From Mallotus nudiflorus (lineage: Eukaryota > Streptophyta > Magnoliopsida > Malpighiales > Euphorbiaceae), in contig CANTUR010000943.1 in NCBI GenBank assembly GCA_947683625.1, positions 930,001 to 994,000 of the forward strand: a stretch of 64,000 nt of DNA, read 5' to 3'. The notes beneath the pieces are model-generated. The model saw only the letters and a list, made by a program, of their open reading frames with translations. It was not told where the DNA came from and ran no database searches. The stretch's first letter is position 1; each line of letters begins with the position of its first letter. This document shows, one piece after another, positions 21,692 through 33,520 of the stretch. Position numbers and translations under genes: made by a program.

Positions 21692-24600
21692 TGTCACGAC
21701 CCAAAGCAGGGGCCATGACCGGCGCTAGGGAACGGGAATTCTTTCGAATCCGGAACCCGTAGCAAGCCTAAAAATAAATAAATCATGCAATGATAACAAT
21801 AATAATATTATATGCAGCGGAAATAAAAATCATAATATTATAATATTATCCACATCACTGGATTTAATCAAAATCCCAACTGATAAATATATGATCTTTT
21901 TAATACAAATCCAGTTTCAACATAATATATCTCCTTTAAAACAAAATACACGAAATCCAATACTGTAATTCACAACTACTGCAGTGTCTAGATAAAATAA
22001 ATAAGACTCAAGTAGACAATTTACATAAAGAAGCTGGGGCAGAAGAAATCCGGCGTATCGACCTGCTACTGAGGTCTGAGGAAGTTGACTCTCCTGAAAA
22101 ATAGTCAACGGAGGGGAGTCAGACCTCACTGAGTGAATTACTATAATATATATACATACACACTAAATGATAATGCATATAATCAACAGTATATATATAT
22201 ATCTAATATATATACAGGCAAATACACACAAATGCAGAAAAATCATTTTTATATATTTTACTGAAAAATTCCAATTTATGAAGGATCACATAGAACCCTA
22301 GAATATCGCAACCTCAGAAAATAGTGTTAAACAACACTCTGGCCATACAGGCTCACTTATTCCAAATATATCCACTTAATCCATTTGGACAGTAGACTGG
22401 CCCCGAGACACTAAGTCAACCGAGCTCCAGCAGTCTGACTGCCAGTGTGATTGGCCCCGAGACACTTGGTCAACCGAGCTCCAGCAATCACACCCAAACC
22501 ACATCTCACACATCAATAATCATAACCAAATCAATATCCACAAATAGTTAGTAATATAGCCTAAAGCTATAGGCGTACCGGTACGTACTCGGTCCTAGTG
22601 CTGCCCACTAGGTAGCACGTTCTATTGATATCCTTCATTCTTAAATATAAAACATTCATTCACAAAAATAAATGATGCATGAATATAAATGAAATAACAA
22701 TATAAACCATATATATACCGAAAATATACCAAACATAAACCAGGTATATTTTGAGTATATATATGTCAAATGAATTCAATCAAATCATGAATTAAACTAA
22801 AAATATATTTAAAAACATTTTAAATATATTTTATTAACAAAACATGTATATAATTTATTATATACCAAAAATATACTTGAATATAAATCACATTATTTAT
22901 GCATATTCAGTCAAAATAAAACATGCATTTTCTAAATCATGCATCCTAAGCATATATATATAATATAGTAACTCACCTAATGCGCTCCACGAGACAGGTC
23001 CGACGGGCCTGGTCCACTAGCCCTCGGTCTCGGCGCAACTAAACAAGAAATAAATAACCGACATTAGAATAAACCTAACAGAAATCCTAGAATTCAATCT
23101 AGAGTATTAAAATACGAAAACAAAATTAGGGTTCGACTGGACATCACATTTTACGAGAATTCTACCGAAAATTCGACAGAACCTCCCCTGTAAAACGGAC
23201 ATCTCTCTACTCAAAAGAGTAGAGCCGACCCTGCAAAGAAACACACTTCGAAATACAAGCTCAACACAATCAAAATCCCACGGTCGGACTCCAAACTACA
23301 GTCCACCGACCGGGGTCCACAAGCACAGAATGATTCCAGATATACCAAAAATATCCTTAAATCACAGAAATACATTTTCATAAGTAGAAATTACATAATT
23401 AACCTTCAAACACTATAAAAACCGATTAAAACTCATTTTATTAGAAAAACCGTATATTATATATATAATTGAAAATAATTCCCGAAAAATAGTTTTAATT
23501 AGTTAAAAATACTAAATAATTTGTAGAAATCATTTTTATACCTTAAGTAAATATTAAAACCAATTAAATTACATTTTTAGACAATTTAGGGTAAAATTAC
23601 CAAAATACCCCTATATATATAAATATACCTAAATTACTTCAAAAATTCACCAAAAATCATACAATCACCCAAAATTAATTTTCTCAACATATTTATCAAT
23701 AATATCAATATTTAAATTCAATTAACCAATTAATTTCCATTAAAAACACATTTAACCTAATTTTCCAAAATCACCTAAACTTCAATAATTAAAAATAAAT
23801 ACTTAGAAATTCATAAAAATTCCAAATAAATTCCTATAATTCATTTCAACACCCAATTCAACCATAAACTCCAATTTCATAATTTAAATAATTAATTTCC
23901 GAAAATTAGAAAATAATATTAAAATATTCAAAAATACCCAAAAATCCAAACAATCTCCAAAAATTCTACAAAAATTCATACATGTAGATTAAGCTACTAG
24001 GAACAACATTTGTGAAGGAAGTTTCCATGAATCATCCAATTCGAAGCTCAAAAAAATCGAAAACCCTAATAGGCCGAAATTTACAAATCGAAAACTAAGC
24101 AATTTTAGAGCAATTTAGCTCAAACCAAAGCTAGAATCACACTCACCGGAGCTCAAGGAGAAGAAAGAGACCGGCGGTGTCGAAAACGGTGGCCGGAAGA
24201 GGGAGAAACGGCGGAGGATCAAGTTTCGGCCAAAAATGGAAAACTAGCTCGCCGGCGCCGGGGAAGGGAGCTGCTGGCGGCGGGAAACGGCTGGAGGCGA
24301 CGGTGGCAAGCCGAGAGGCACACCGACGGTGAAGGAACGGCAGTTGCAGACGGTGGAGGTGGGTGGTGGTCGTCGGGCGCGGGAAGGAGAAGAAGAAGAA
24401 GAAGAAGAAAATGTCGGGGGCAATTTGGTAATTTTGCAAATTTTTTTGATTTTTGATGTATATATGTATATATATATATATTATACTATATATTAAAATA
24501 ATATTAAATTACACACATCAAATATACACCATACACATAAAAATATTAATATTTTAATAATTTTTTACCAAATAAAATTAATTAAATAACAATTAAAACA

Positions 24601-24934
24601 ATTAAATACTTAATAAAATATTAGGGAAATAATAAACCCTAATTAAATAAATATACACACACCGACTTTATTTAATAGTTTAAAAATATGTATGAGTTCA
24701 TGCAAGTCCGTAAATACATCTAAAATAATTAATAATAAATCGTTTACGTGAAAATTTCCCCGAAAATGCAACTCCCGGGAAAATTTTACGTAAAACACTG
24801 AAAATAATACACCGTAATTAAAATAGGTCTAAAATACATATTAACTCATAAAAATATCATATAAAATACAGAAATTATTAACTCTGCATATCCCGGTACT
24901 GTGTAAAAATATTTTAAAAACACGGGATATTACA
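21692..24934 (-). repeat. Element C 5' LTR (right copy)
   Basis: This 3.24-kb LTR is the promoter copy of element C. Reading on the minus strand, a TATA-rich stretch (about 24484-24455) precedes a CT- and GC-rich block (24440-24150). A strong donor-like CCG|GTGAGTGTG (intron start 24146) and acceptor TTTCTTTGCAG|G (end 23231) follow. A second pair is GTGAGTTAC (22976) to GACTATTTTTCAG|G (22094), and a third is AT|GTAAATTG (22024) to TTTTTAG|G (21768). A fourth candidate, GTGAGT at 21632 to TCTTTTCAG at 21478, lies after the PBS, immediately before the gag ATG. None of these introns is proven. Confidence 0.95.
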
Positions 24935-24939
24935 ATCTC

Positions 24940-26475
24940 CTAATTAATTATTTTTATCATGGTGCATGCATTTTAACACAAAGGTGTGTAGTGCCTTTTT
25001 TTTCATTTTATATGGTGAGTTATGCAGGCTAAGAAAGCATTGATATCAATAGGACACATTGTCACGGGTTTAGCCATGTATTTTTCTCCATTCAAAATTG
25101 CTAGGCATAAGCTTAGACCATCAAAGCCTAAGTTATTTAATGAAGAATATCTCATTAAAGCTGAAATCATTACTGAATAGGGAGAGCTGATCTTAGGAGA
25201 CGCTATATGATTTGGAAAAATGCATTGAAGCTTAGTGAAATCCTTCTACCAAGAGTTGTAGAAGAATATGATGATGTCAATGAGGATCAAGAATATCAAG
25301 TAGCTTGTTCAGGAAAAATGAAAAGAGTAGATGAATGGGTTGAGAAAATAATAAAAGAAGTAAAAGAGATTATTCACCTTTCTGATCATAGAATTAGGAA
25401 CTTAATTGTGGACTTATTAGATGAGATGATGCATTTTGAAAGGAGGAGCAAAGCAAGAGTAGAGAAGATGCTAACCCAAATTAAAGGGCTTTAAAAGCAA
25501 ATCTTTCAAGACAAAAGATCAAGAGGACCAAGTGAATCTCTAGCTAAGTTCATCTCGCCTCCAAGTTCATCCAAATAAGGGAAGTATAATTTCCTTTTCT
25601 TTTTGGCTTTTATTTTTGTAGTTTTTATGTTTGCTTTTCTTTTAATAAATTGGAGTTATGCATGTTATTAGATTCATTTGATTTGAGCTTTTTAACTTAT
25701 TCATATGAAGTGTTTATTTCATCAAAGATGGTTTTCTTGAGAAAGTGTAATAATCTTCCTTTAATGTTTTGTTTGACTTTTAAATTAGAAAAATGACTTA
25801 TTGTTAGGGATTTTTTATTTTTAATGAATTTAATGCTTACTGTTCCATTGAATGATTGAACTTGAATGCTTGATGTTTAAGAAATATGCTTATAATTAGG
25901 AATTAAGTTTCTTTCCTTAGGATAGTCTAGTTCATATGTATTTAGGCACTTATGAGCTACTCTTTCTCTAAAAAAAATTGAGATAGAGCGTAAAATGCAC
26001 TGGTTCAGATATGAAATTTTATATCTAAATTCTTATATGCTCCTTTTATTCTAATGCTCTATTATAAAGTAAGAGTATCCAAAGGACCCTTTTTGGAGGT
26101 ATCCACACTGAGTAGTGCAAGAAAGGTAGGGGATATTGAGATTGGGAAAACCTTGATTAAATAAATAAGTTAAGTGTCATATGGTTGCCTGTATATATGA
26201 ATTTTTGGACAACTTAAGTATAGAGATAATTCCTATTTACTTTCAATTTTTTTAGGTGTTAATTGTTCATTTACATGAATTCAATGGAATAGTTTGCTCT
26301 TCACATGGTAAATGCTACATCTTTGACCTCGAGTTATTATTTTAATTTATAGTCTTTAAGCTTTATATTAAAGGAAGATTAGAATGGTTAGTCAAAGTTA
26401 AAACCAGTTGATGATTTTGATTCTTTATGTGAATAGGGTGTTCTTTTGTTTGCGTAAGGACAAGTAAAGACTCAA
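24940..26475 (+). pseudogene. Element A post-integrase region, continued, with 95-codon open stretch
   Basis: Element A resumes after C. Frame fragments such as ISIGHIVTGLAMYFSPF (about 25050-25100) and a 95-codon open stretch at 25207-25494 rich in Lys, Glu and Val (DEWVEKIIKEVKEIIH) end the env-position ORF. The 25207 piece could form a charged coiled coil. I do not recognise a known domain. From 25560 to 26475 there is only AT-rich untranslated sequence leading to the PPT. Confidence 0.5.
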
Positions 26476-26488
26476 GTGTGGGGGGATT
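26476..26488 (+). promoter_or_regulatory. Element A polypurine tract
   Basis: The sequence aagtgtggggggatt directly precedes the LTR start TGATGAGTGAG. A gtgtgggggga-type tract before a TGATGAGTG-type LTR start is typical of Athila-like elements. Confidence 0.85.
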
Positions 26489-27918
26489 TGATGAGTGAGA
26501 AAAATCTTGTATTTTAACCATTCTTTTCTATGAGAATAGAATCTAATTAGTTGCATTTTTAATTAATTTAGTTAATTTTTAGATCTTTTATTTATTTTTG
26601 TTAATTTTGTTTAGTTGTTAGGATTTTTGTTAATTTTGTTTGTTTTTAAGTTTATTTAGTTAATCTTTATTTAATTTTTGAAATAAGAATGCATGAAGGA
26701 AGTTGAAAGATTTAAACAACTCAAAAATAGGATTTGGAGGTTATAATAAGTCAAAATCTTAAAGAAAAGTGGAGTTTTGAAAGCAGCCTATTCTGACACA
26801 GCCGTGTGCCTAGGTATGCACAGCTGTGCCTACGTGTTAGAAAGCTTACACACCCTGCGACATAGCCATGTGTCTGGGTGTGCACAGCTGTGTAACCTAT
26901 TGCAATAACTTCTTAAATTCAAATTTTGAGCTGATGATTTAAGGGGATTTTATAGGATTTGAATCGTAACAAACCTTAAAGTTGTTGGAGGCTAGAGGCT
27001 ATAAATAAGAGACCTTCATAAGAGTAAAAGGAGACTATTTTTAGTCTTCCCTAAATTTTTACTTTTAAGAATCAAAGTTAATTTTCATTCAAGTTCTTAT
27101 TCATGTTAAGTAGAAAATTAGTTTTGAAGTTTTAAAGGAACAAGACCTTCTATTACAACTATTTGAAGCAATAAAGGGGGTTTTCTATTTAAACTCTTTG
27201 GTTATTATTTTCTTTTAATTAATAATGATTGGTTATTTCTTCTTTACTTCATCTTCTTCTCTTTCTCTTATCATGCGTAGCTAAGCATATTTTTAGGGTT
27301 CTTATTTCATTTCAACCATGTAATTTTTTTTGAATTAAAATCTAAATCTTTAATCTTAATTCTTTTGTTGTTGGTGAAGTTAATGTCATCTTAGGCTTGA
27401 TCACCCTTAGATTGAATTTATACTTTATAACTAAATTGAGAGATAGGCTCTACTGGATTAAAACAATAGTCTATTAGTCACTTACTTAGTTGAGAGACAT
27501 TTAAGTAACTAATATTGATTAAAAAGCTGGACTTAAAGTTGGGTTTAAGAAACATTTAGTTAGTGAGAGCTAGTAAACTATATGTTAATTCTACTTAATT
27601 AATTAGAGGTTTATCTACAAGGAAAATCTATGGTTTTAAAGATGCTTTCAAATTAAATTAAGATTAGTTAAAGACTTAGATGTTTAATTAACTTTTAGAA
27701 AAGGTTGAAATGATAATAAGAACCCTAGCTTTTAATTTGATTGTTAAGTTTTAATTAAATTTATTTTATTTATTTTTATTTGATTTTCAAACCAAAATTC
27801 AGTGTTTAAATAAACAAACACTTTTAGTATTTCAATACTCAATTTGCAATCTCTGTGGGATTGTTACTTTATTTTACTACTTGAACTGACTCCGTATGCT
27901 TATAGATTTCTCACGTCA
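26489..27918 (+). repeat. Element A 3' LTR (1.43 kb)
   Basis: It runs from TGATGAGTGAGAAA to ...tctcacgtca, and its last 180 bases match 1-180. It carries a pair of quasi-palindromic modules (gacacagccgtgtgcctagg at 26795 and a diverged copy from 26858) and a TATAAATA box at about 26999 (ggctataaataagaga), a good candidate promoter. It abuts element D's LTR on the right. Confidence 0.9.
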
Positions 27919-28108
27919 AATATAGAGCTCTAAGGATGTCAAAAAGCCTTCTTAAATCTTAGAGATCAAATTAACCCAAAAGATCACTGTATATTGAAAA
28001 ATGTATATTTTTAGTATATAATTCCTACACACTTAGTTTAAATTATTAGTTTCAAAATTGTTTATCAAAGTCCAAAATTAGGAGTTTGATCATGAAAATG
28101 GTCAACAA
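27919..28108 (-). repeat. Element D 3' LTR, fragment split by element A
   Basis: These 190 bases match 39424-39611, the outer end of D's other LTR (agctctaaggatgtcaaaaa ... ggtcaaca). The remaining 1.25 kb of this LTR is absent here and should lie left of the window, because element A inserted into it. The first bases after A (aatat) would be its TSD, which cannot be checked inside the window. Confidence 0.88.
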
Positions 28109-28124
28109 TCCCCCCCTTTTTGGT
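28109..28124 (-). promoter_or_regulatory. Element D polypurine tract
   Basis: On the minus strand this reads ccaaaaagggggggat and touches the LTR start TGTTGACC. It is the primer site for plus-strand synthesis. Confidence 0.88.
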
Positions 28125-28712
28125 TTTAACAACCAATTTGAAAAGATAATAAATAAAGTGTGTTTATGTATCAAAAATAAATAACATGTATAAGCATGTT
28201 AAATTAAAATAGCTCCCCTTTTTAAAATAAATAGATGCAATAAACTGCTCTCCCTTAATATATGCATAAAATTAATATCATGTACCGAAGCATGGAAGAA
28301 TTAACAAAGCATATATAAGGATTTAGAGAAATTAAAAAAATATTAAATAATTATAAAGGATATAACTTTAAAAAATGATATCAATTTGAAAGATAGTCAT
28401 AAAAAATTTCTCCTTTATATGAAAATATATTTCTTTATTTCTCCCCTTTTTAGACATGATAAGAAATATAAATTTAATTTAATCTCCATAACAAAAAAAA
28501 GTAAAATATATCATGAGAGAATTATGGCCTAATATAACAAATATAACATGATCATCTTATTAGGCAATATAAAGAAAATAATTTCAAACATGCATGTAGT
28601 GCTACTAAAATGCATCATAAAAATAGAACATATAGCACTCACTATCAGATGATCATATAGAGCTTAGCTAGTTAATCATACATGATCATGTGGCACTTAA
28701 TGTATTACAAAC
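28125..28712 (-). other. Element D non-coding tail, part 1, with PPT-like repeats
   Basis: There is no open frame of note. On the minus strand it holds several purine-rich motifs resembling the PPT, at about 28211-28226, 28247-28258, 28406-28415 and 28439-28454 (for example gtctaaaaaggggagaa). Repeated PPT-like motifs in this position are a known hallmark of Sireviruses. The tail continues after the solo LTR at 31939. Confidence 0.65.
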
Positions 28713-31700
28713 TGTCACGACCCAAAATAGGGGCCATGACCGGTGCTAGGGAACGGGAATTCTTTCGAATCCGAAACCCGTAGCAAGCCTAAAAATAAAA
28801 TAAAATAAACAATGCAATATTAATAATTACAATATATATAATGCAGCGGAAAGAAAAATCATAAATATCAAATCATAAATATAATAATAACATTTTCACC
28901 ACTGGCTTTAAGTCAAATCTCATCTCATATATATAAATCTCTTAATACAAATCCAGTTCAAATAATACAATATCTCACATAAATAAAATACATAAAATCC
29001 CACAATTTAATTCACAACTACTGCAGTGTCTAGATTATAAAAATAAGACTCAAGTAAGCAGTTTACACAAAGAAGCCAGGGCAGAAGAAATCCGGCGTAT
29101 GGGCCTACTACTAAGGTCTGAAGATGTTAACTCTCCTGAAAAATTATCAACGGAGGGGAGTCAGACCTCGCTGAGTGAATTACTATAATATATATACATA
29201 CACGCTAAATGACAATACATACAGGCAACAGTATATATAATATGTAAATATATACAGGCAAATTCACACAGATGCAGAAAAATTATTTTTTTATATATTT
29301 TTATTGAAAATCACAATTTATGAAGGATCAAATAGAACCCTAAGATATCGCAACCTCGAAAATAGTGTTAGACAACACTCTAGCCACACAGGCTCACTTA
29401 TTCCAAATATATCCACTTAATCCATTTAGACAGTAGACTGGCCCCGAGACACTAAGTCAATCGAGCTCCAGCAGTCTGACTGCCAGTGTGATTGGCCCCG
29501 AGACACTTGGTCAACCGAGCTCCAGCAATTACACCCAAATCACATCTCACACATCAGATAATCATATTCAATCAATATCCATAAATGGTTAGTAATATAG
29601 CCTAAATACTATAGGCGTACCGGTACATACTCGGTCCTAGTGCTGCCCACTAGGTAGCACGTTCTATCGATATCCTTCATTAATAATATAAAACATTCAT
29701 TCACAAATAAATGATGCATGAATTTAAATAAAATAACAACATAAATCGTATATATACTGGAAATATACCAAAAGTAAACCAGGTATATTTCGAGTATATA
29801 TACGTCAAATAAATCCAATCAAATTATAAATTAAGCTAGAAATATATTTAAAAACATTTTAAATATAATTTATTAACAAAACATGTATATAATTTAATAT
29901 ATACCTAAAATAAACCAAAAATATACTTAAATACAAATCACATTATCTATGCATTTTAATCAAAATAAAACATATATTTCTAAATCATGCATCCTAAAGC
30001 ATATATATATAGTATAGTAACTCACAAATTAGTGCGCTCCATGAGATGGATCCGATGGGCCTGGTCCACTAGCCCTCGGTCTCGGCGTAACTAAACAAAC
30101 AATAACGACAAAAATCAGAATAACCCTAACAGAAATCCTAGAATTCGATCTAGAATATTAAGCACAGAATTGAGATTAGGGATCGACCGGACATCACGTT
30201 TTACGAGAATTCTATCGAAAATTCGGCAGAACCTCCCCTGTAAAACGGACATCTCTCTACTCAAAGAGTAGAGCCGACCCTGCAAAGAAACACACTTCGA
30301 AAAATAAGCTCAACACTTAACCACAACCCCTCGGTCGAACTCTAGACTACAGTCTACTGACCGGGGTCCATAAACACAGAACAATTCTGAAAATACCAAA
30401 AATACCCTTAAATAATAGAAATTCATTTTATACGTAGAAATTACATAATTAACCTTTAAACACATTAAAAACCAATAGAAACTCATTTTATTAGAAAAAT
30501 CGTATATTATATATATAATTGAAAATAATTCACGAAAAATAGTTTTAATTAGTTAAAAATACCAAATAATTTATAGAAATCATTTTTATACCTTAAATAA
30601 TTATTAAAACCAATTAAATTACATTTTTAGCCAATTTAGGGTAAAATTACCAAAATACCCCTATATATATAAATATACTATAATTACTTCAAAAATTCAC
30701 CAAAAATAGTATAATTATCCAAAATTAATTTTCTCAACATATTTATCAATAATATCAATAATTAAACTCAATTAACCAATTAATTTCAAATAAAAACATA
30801 ATTAACCCTAATTTCCCAAATTACATAAACTTCAATAATTCAAAATAAATACATAGAAATTCATAAAAATTCCAAATAAATTCCTATAATTCATTTCAAC
30901 ACCTAATTTAACCATAAAACAAAATTTCATAATTTAAATAATTAATTTCCGAAAATTAGAAAATAATATTAAAATATTCAAAAATTCCACAAAAATTCAC
31001 ACATGTAGATTAAGCTACTGGGATCAACATTTGTGAAGCGAGTTTTCATGAATCAATCAATTCAAAGCTCAAAAAAATCAAAAACCCTAATATGGCCGAA
31101 TTCAAAAATTCGAAACCTAAGCAAATCAAGACCATTTAAGCTCAAACCAAAGCTAGAATCACACTCACCGAAGCTCAAGGAGAAGAAAGAGACTGGCGGT
31201 GTCAAAAATGGTGGCTGGAATCGTGGTCAACAGCGAGGAGAAGAATTTCGACCAAAATGGAAGAAAAGAGGCTGTCGGCGCCGGGGAAGGAGGCTGCTGG
31301 CGACGGGGAATGGCTGAGGACGAAGGTGGCAAGCCGGGAGGCACACCGACGGTAGGGGAATGACAGTTGCAGCGGTGGTTGGTGGTGAGGGAGTGGTCGG
31401 GCACGGGGAAGGAGAAGAAGAAGAAGAAAAAAAAAGAAAAAAAAAAAGAAAAAAAAAAGAAAAAGAAAAATAATAAAATAATAAAATAATAATAATTTTA
31501 ATAAAATATTTGAAAAAAATTACATCCACACACTTAATATTTAATATTTTAAAATTTAATATTAATTAAAAACAATTAAATAACAATAAAACAATTAATT
31601 AATTAATAAAATATTAGGGTAAAATACTGAACCCTAATTAAATAAATAATTACATACATAAGCTCTATTTAGTAATTTGAAAATACGTATGAGTTCATGC

Positions 31701-31933
31701 AAGTCCGAAAATATATTTAAAATAATTAATAATAAATTATTTACGTGAAAATTTTCCCGAAAATGCAAGTCCCGGGAAAATTTTACGTAAAACACTGTAA
31801 ATAATACACAATAATTAAAATAGATTTTAAATACATATCAACTCATGAAAATATCGTAATATATACAAAAATTATTAACACTGCATATCCCGGTACAGTG
31901 TAAAAATATTTTAAAAAAACACGGGATATTACA
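28713..31933 (-). mobile_element. Solo LTR of chromovirus family 1 inside element D
   Basis: A single 3.22-kb LTR (TGTCACGACCC to GGGATATTACA) with no internal domain and perfect TSDs CAAAC at 28708-28712 and 31934-31938. It is homologous end to end with the C LTRs but clearly diverged. It keeps the ordered leader signals: donor (31168), acceptor (30280), palindromic hairpin 30255-30273 and the CCTAGTG/CACTAGG hairpin 29636-29654. It arose by recombination between the two LTRs of a former full element. Confidence 0.95.
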
Positions 31934-31938
31934 CAAAC

Positions 31939-33060
31939 ACAAATACTAAGTACAATTTATCTCTCCTTTTGTCAAAGACAAAAAGAAAAGAGAAAGATGT
32001 AAAGGGAAATGAAAAAAAAAATCTAGAGGGAATAAAAGATCAAGAACCAAAACAATGAAAATAAAGATACACAAAATTTTTATAAAATCAATCTCATACT
32101 TAAACAAAGTAAGCAAAATAAAATCTTTTATCATATATAATATATGACAAAACTAGCTACACTTACAATGTTACTATGCATGCAAAAACAAAATTATGTA
32201 AAATAAATTCAAACAATTTTCTCCCCCTATTTCTATGGATTAAAAAACATTGATATTAAGGGCACACTATCACATAGTTATGTTACTGACATAAACACAT
32301 CTTTGTAAAAAATATTTCTCTCCCTTAAAAGAAATTAACTAATTACTCATGCAAGCTCAATTATTTCTTCCCCTTTGTCAAATGTAAAGATAGACCAAAT
32401 CTTAACAATTTTCATGTCTTAACAATTTTCATGCCTTATCAAAGATCAAAACAATTCCTAGGAAGAATTTATAAATGAATTTTACATGTATAAACACAAT
32501 TTAAAAAAAATCATGCATAAACATAATAAATAATAAATTAAACAAACTCAAATATTTCTCCCCTTTGTCAAAATAAAAAAAATAATTGAAAAAAATTGCA
32601 TTGAAAAGGATAGAGTTAAAATGATATTAAGATATCAATTAAAGACGAGACTAAAACTAACAACTCATGGCTTATATCTAGCAATATCCAAAAAATAAAC
32701 TGAACCTAACTGATACAAAATAACCATAAAAATAAACTAATAGCCCAAAGCTTAAATACAAAAAATATACTGAAAATAAATCAAACAAAAACTGACAAAA
32801 AAAACACATAAAAAAACATATAAAAAATAAATAGTCTTATTAAGGAGGAGGAAGAGGGAATAATTTTTATAAAATAATACAACTAATTAATTGAATTTAA
32901 CTCAAAAATTAATTATTTAATAAAAAAATTAAAAATATTGTTAAGATCAAAATCAAAATAAATAACCAAAACAATTAATAAGCACGATATGATTTCACAT
33001 GAAACCTTATAAAATCAAGACGCACAAGAACTATCAATCATACTAAGTTCATGCATAATA
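31939..33060 (-). other. Element D non-coding tail, part 2, with PPT-like repeats
   Basis: AT-rich sequence between RNase H and the PPT. On the minus strand it repeats a motif of the form ttTGACAAAGGGGAGAAA: about 31960-31977, 32219-32232, 32316-32330, 32365-32382 and 32556-32573. A hydrophobic 62-codon frame (31946-32134) probably reflects base composition. No env-like gene is supported. Confidence 0.65.
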
Positions 33061-33520
33061 AAATTCATTCTTTCCTTGCAAAGAGGTTTGGTAAAAATGT
33101 CAGCTAATTGATGATTAGTATCAACAAATTCAAGAAAAATATCACCATTTTGCACATGATCATGCAAGAAATAATATCTAACATCTATATGTTTAGTTCT
33201 AGAGTGTTGAATGGGATTCTTGCTAAAGTTTATAGCACTTGTATTATCACATTTAATACGAATGTGATTAATATCAATGCCATAGTCTAAAAGTTGTTGT
33301 TTTTGCCATAAAACTTGTGTGCAATATCAATTAGCCACCACATATTCTACTTCAGCTATGGATAAGGCAACCAAAATTTGTTTCTTGCTAAATCAAGAAA
33401 CTAAGCAATTACCTAAAATTTGACAAGTTCTAGAAATGTTCTTTCTATCTAGTAAACTACCAGCAAAGTCTGCATCAGAATAACTAATTAAGTCAACGGA
33501 AGAACTCACTTTTCATCAAC
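33061..33520 (-). pseudogene. Element D RNase H, broken
   Basis: Minus-strand translation gives the end of Ty1/copia pol: AEVEYVVAN (catalytic Glu region, usually EAEYIAA), IRIKCDNTSAINFSKNP, HSRTKHIDVRYYFLHD and VDTNHQLADIFTKPL. The DN/TSAI, HSRTKHID and QLADIFTKPL motifs are diagnostic. Frame changes near 33320 break the gene. Confidence 0.88.

Larger units (their letters stand above)
13438..24934 (-). mobile_element. Element C: full-length Ty3/gypsy chromovirus (Tekay/Del type) inside element A
   Basis: An 11.5-kb element on the minus strand has two 3.24-kb LTRs, a PBS, gag, protease, RT, RNase H, integrase with chromodomain-like tail and a PPT, in the canonical Ty3/gypsy order. Perfect TSDs ATCTC flank it (13433-13437 and 24935-24939). 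By eye its LTRs differ at about 15-20 of 3240 sites, so it is a recent insertion, far younger than its host A. Gag-pol is one frame from 21476 to 16725 broken by four stops, so this copy cannot make its proteins unless they are read through. Confidence 0.96.

Noticed and set aside
24143..24439. A 98-codon ORF in the element C LTR leader (also 15888-16184) that, if intron 1 is spliced, stays open for about 40 more codons
   Set aside because: In B and in the 28713 solo LTR the hairpin loop is one base shorter, which breaks the downstream frame, and upstream sequence is low-complexity. The hairpin is conserved, not the reading frame, so I do not call a protein.
25207..25494. Open frame considered as a separate small host gene
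   Set aside because: It lies inside element A between integrase and the PPT, in line with the env-position ORF, and has no promoter of its own.
31946..32134. Hydrophobic 62-codon frame in element D that could suggest an env-like gene
   Set aside because: Short, T-rich composition explains the hydrophobicity, and it lies among PPT-like repeats in a non-coding tail.
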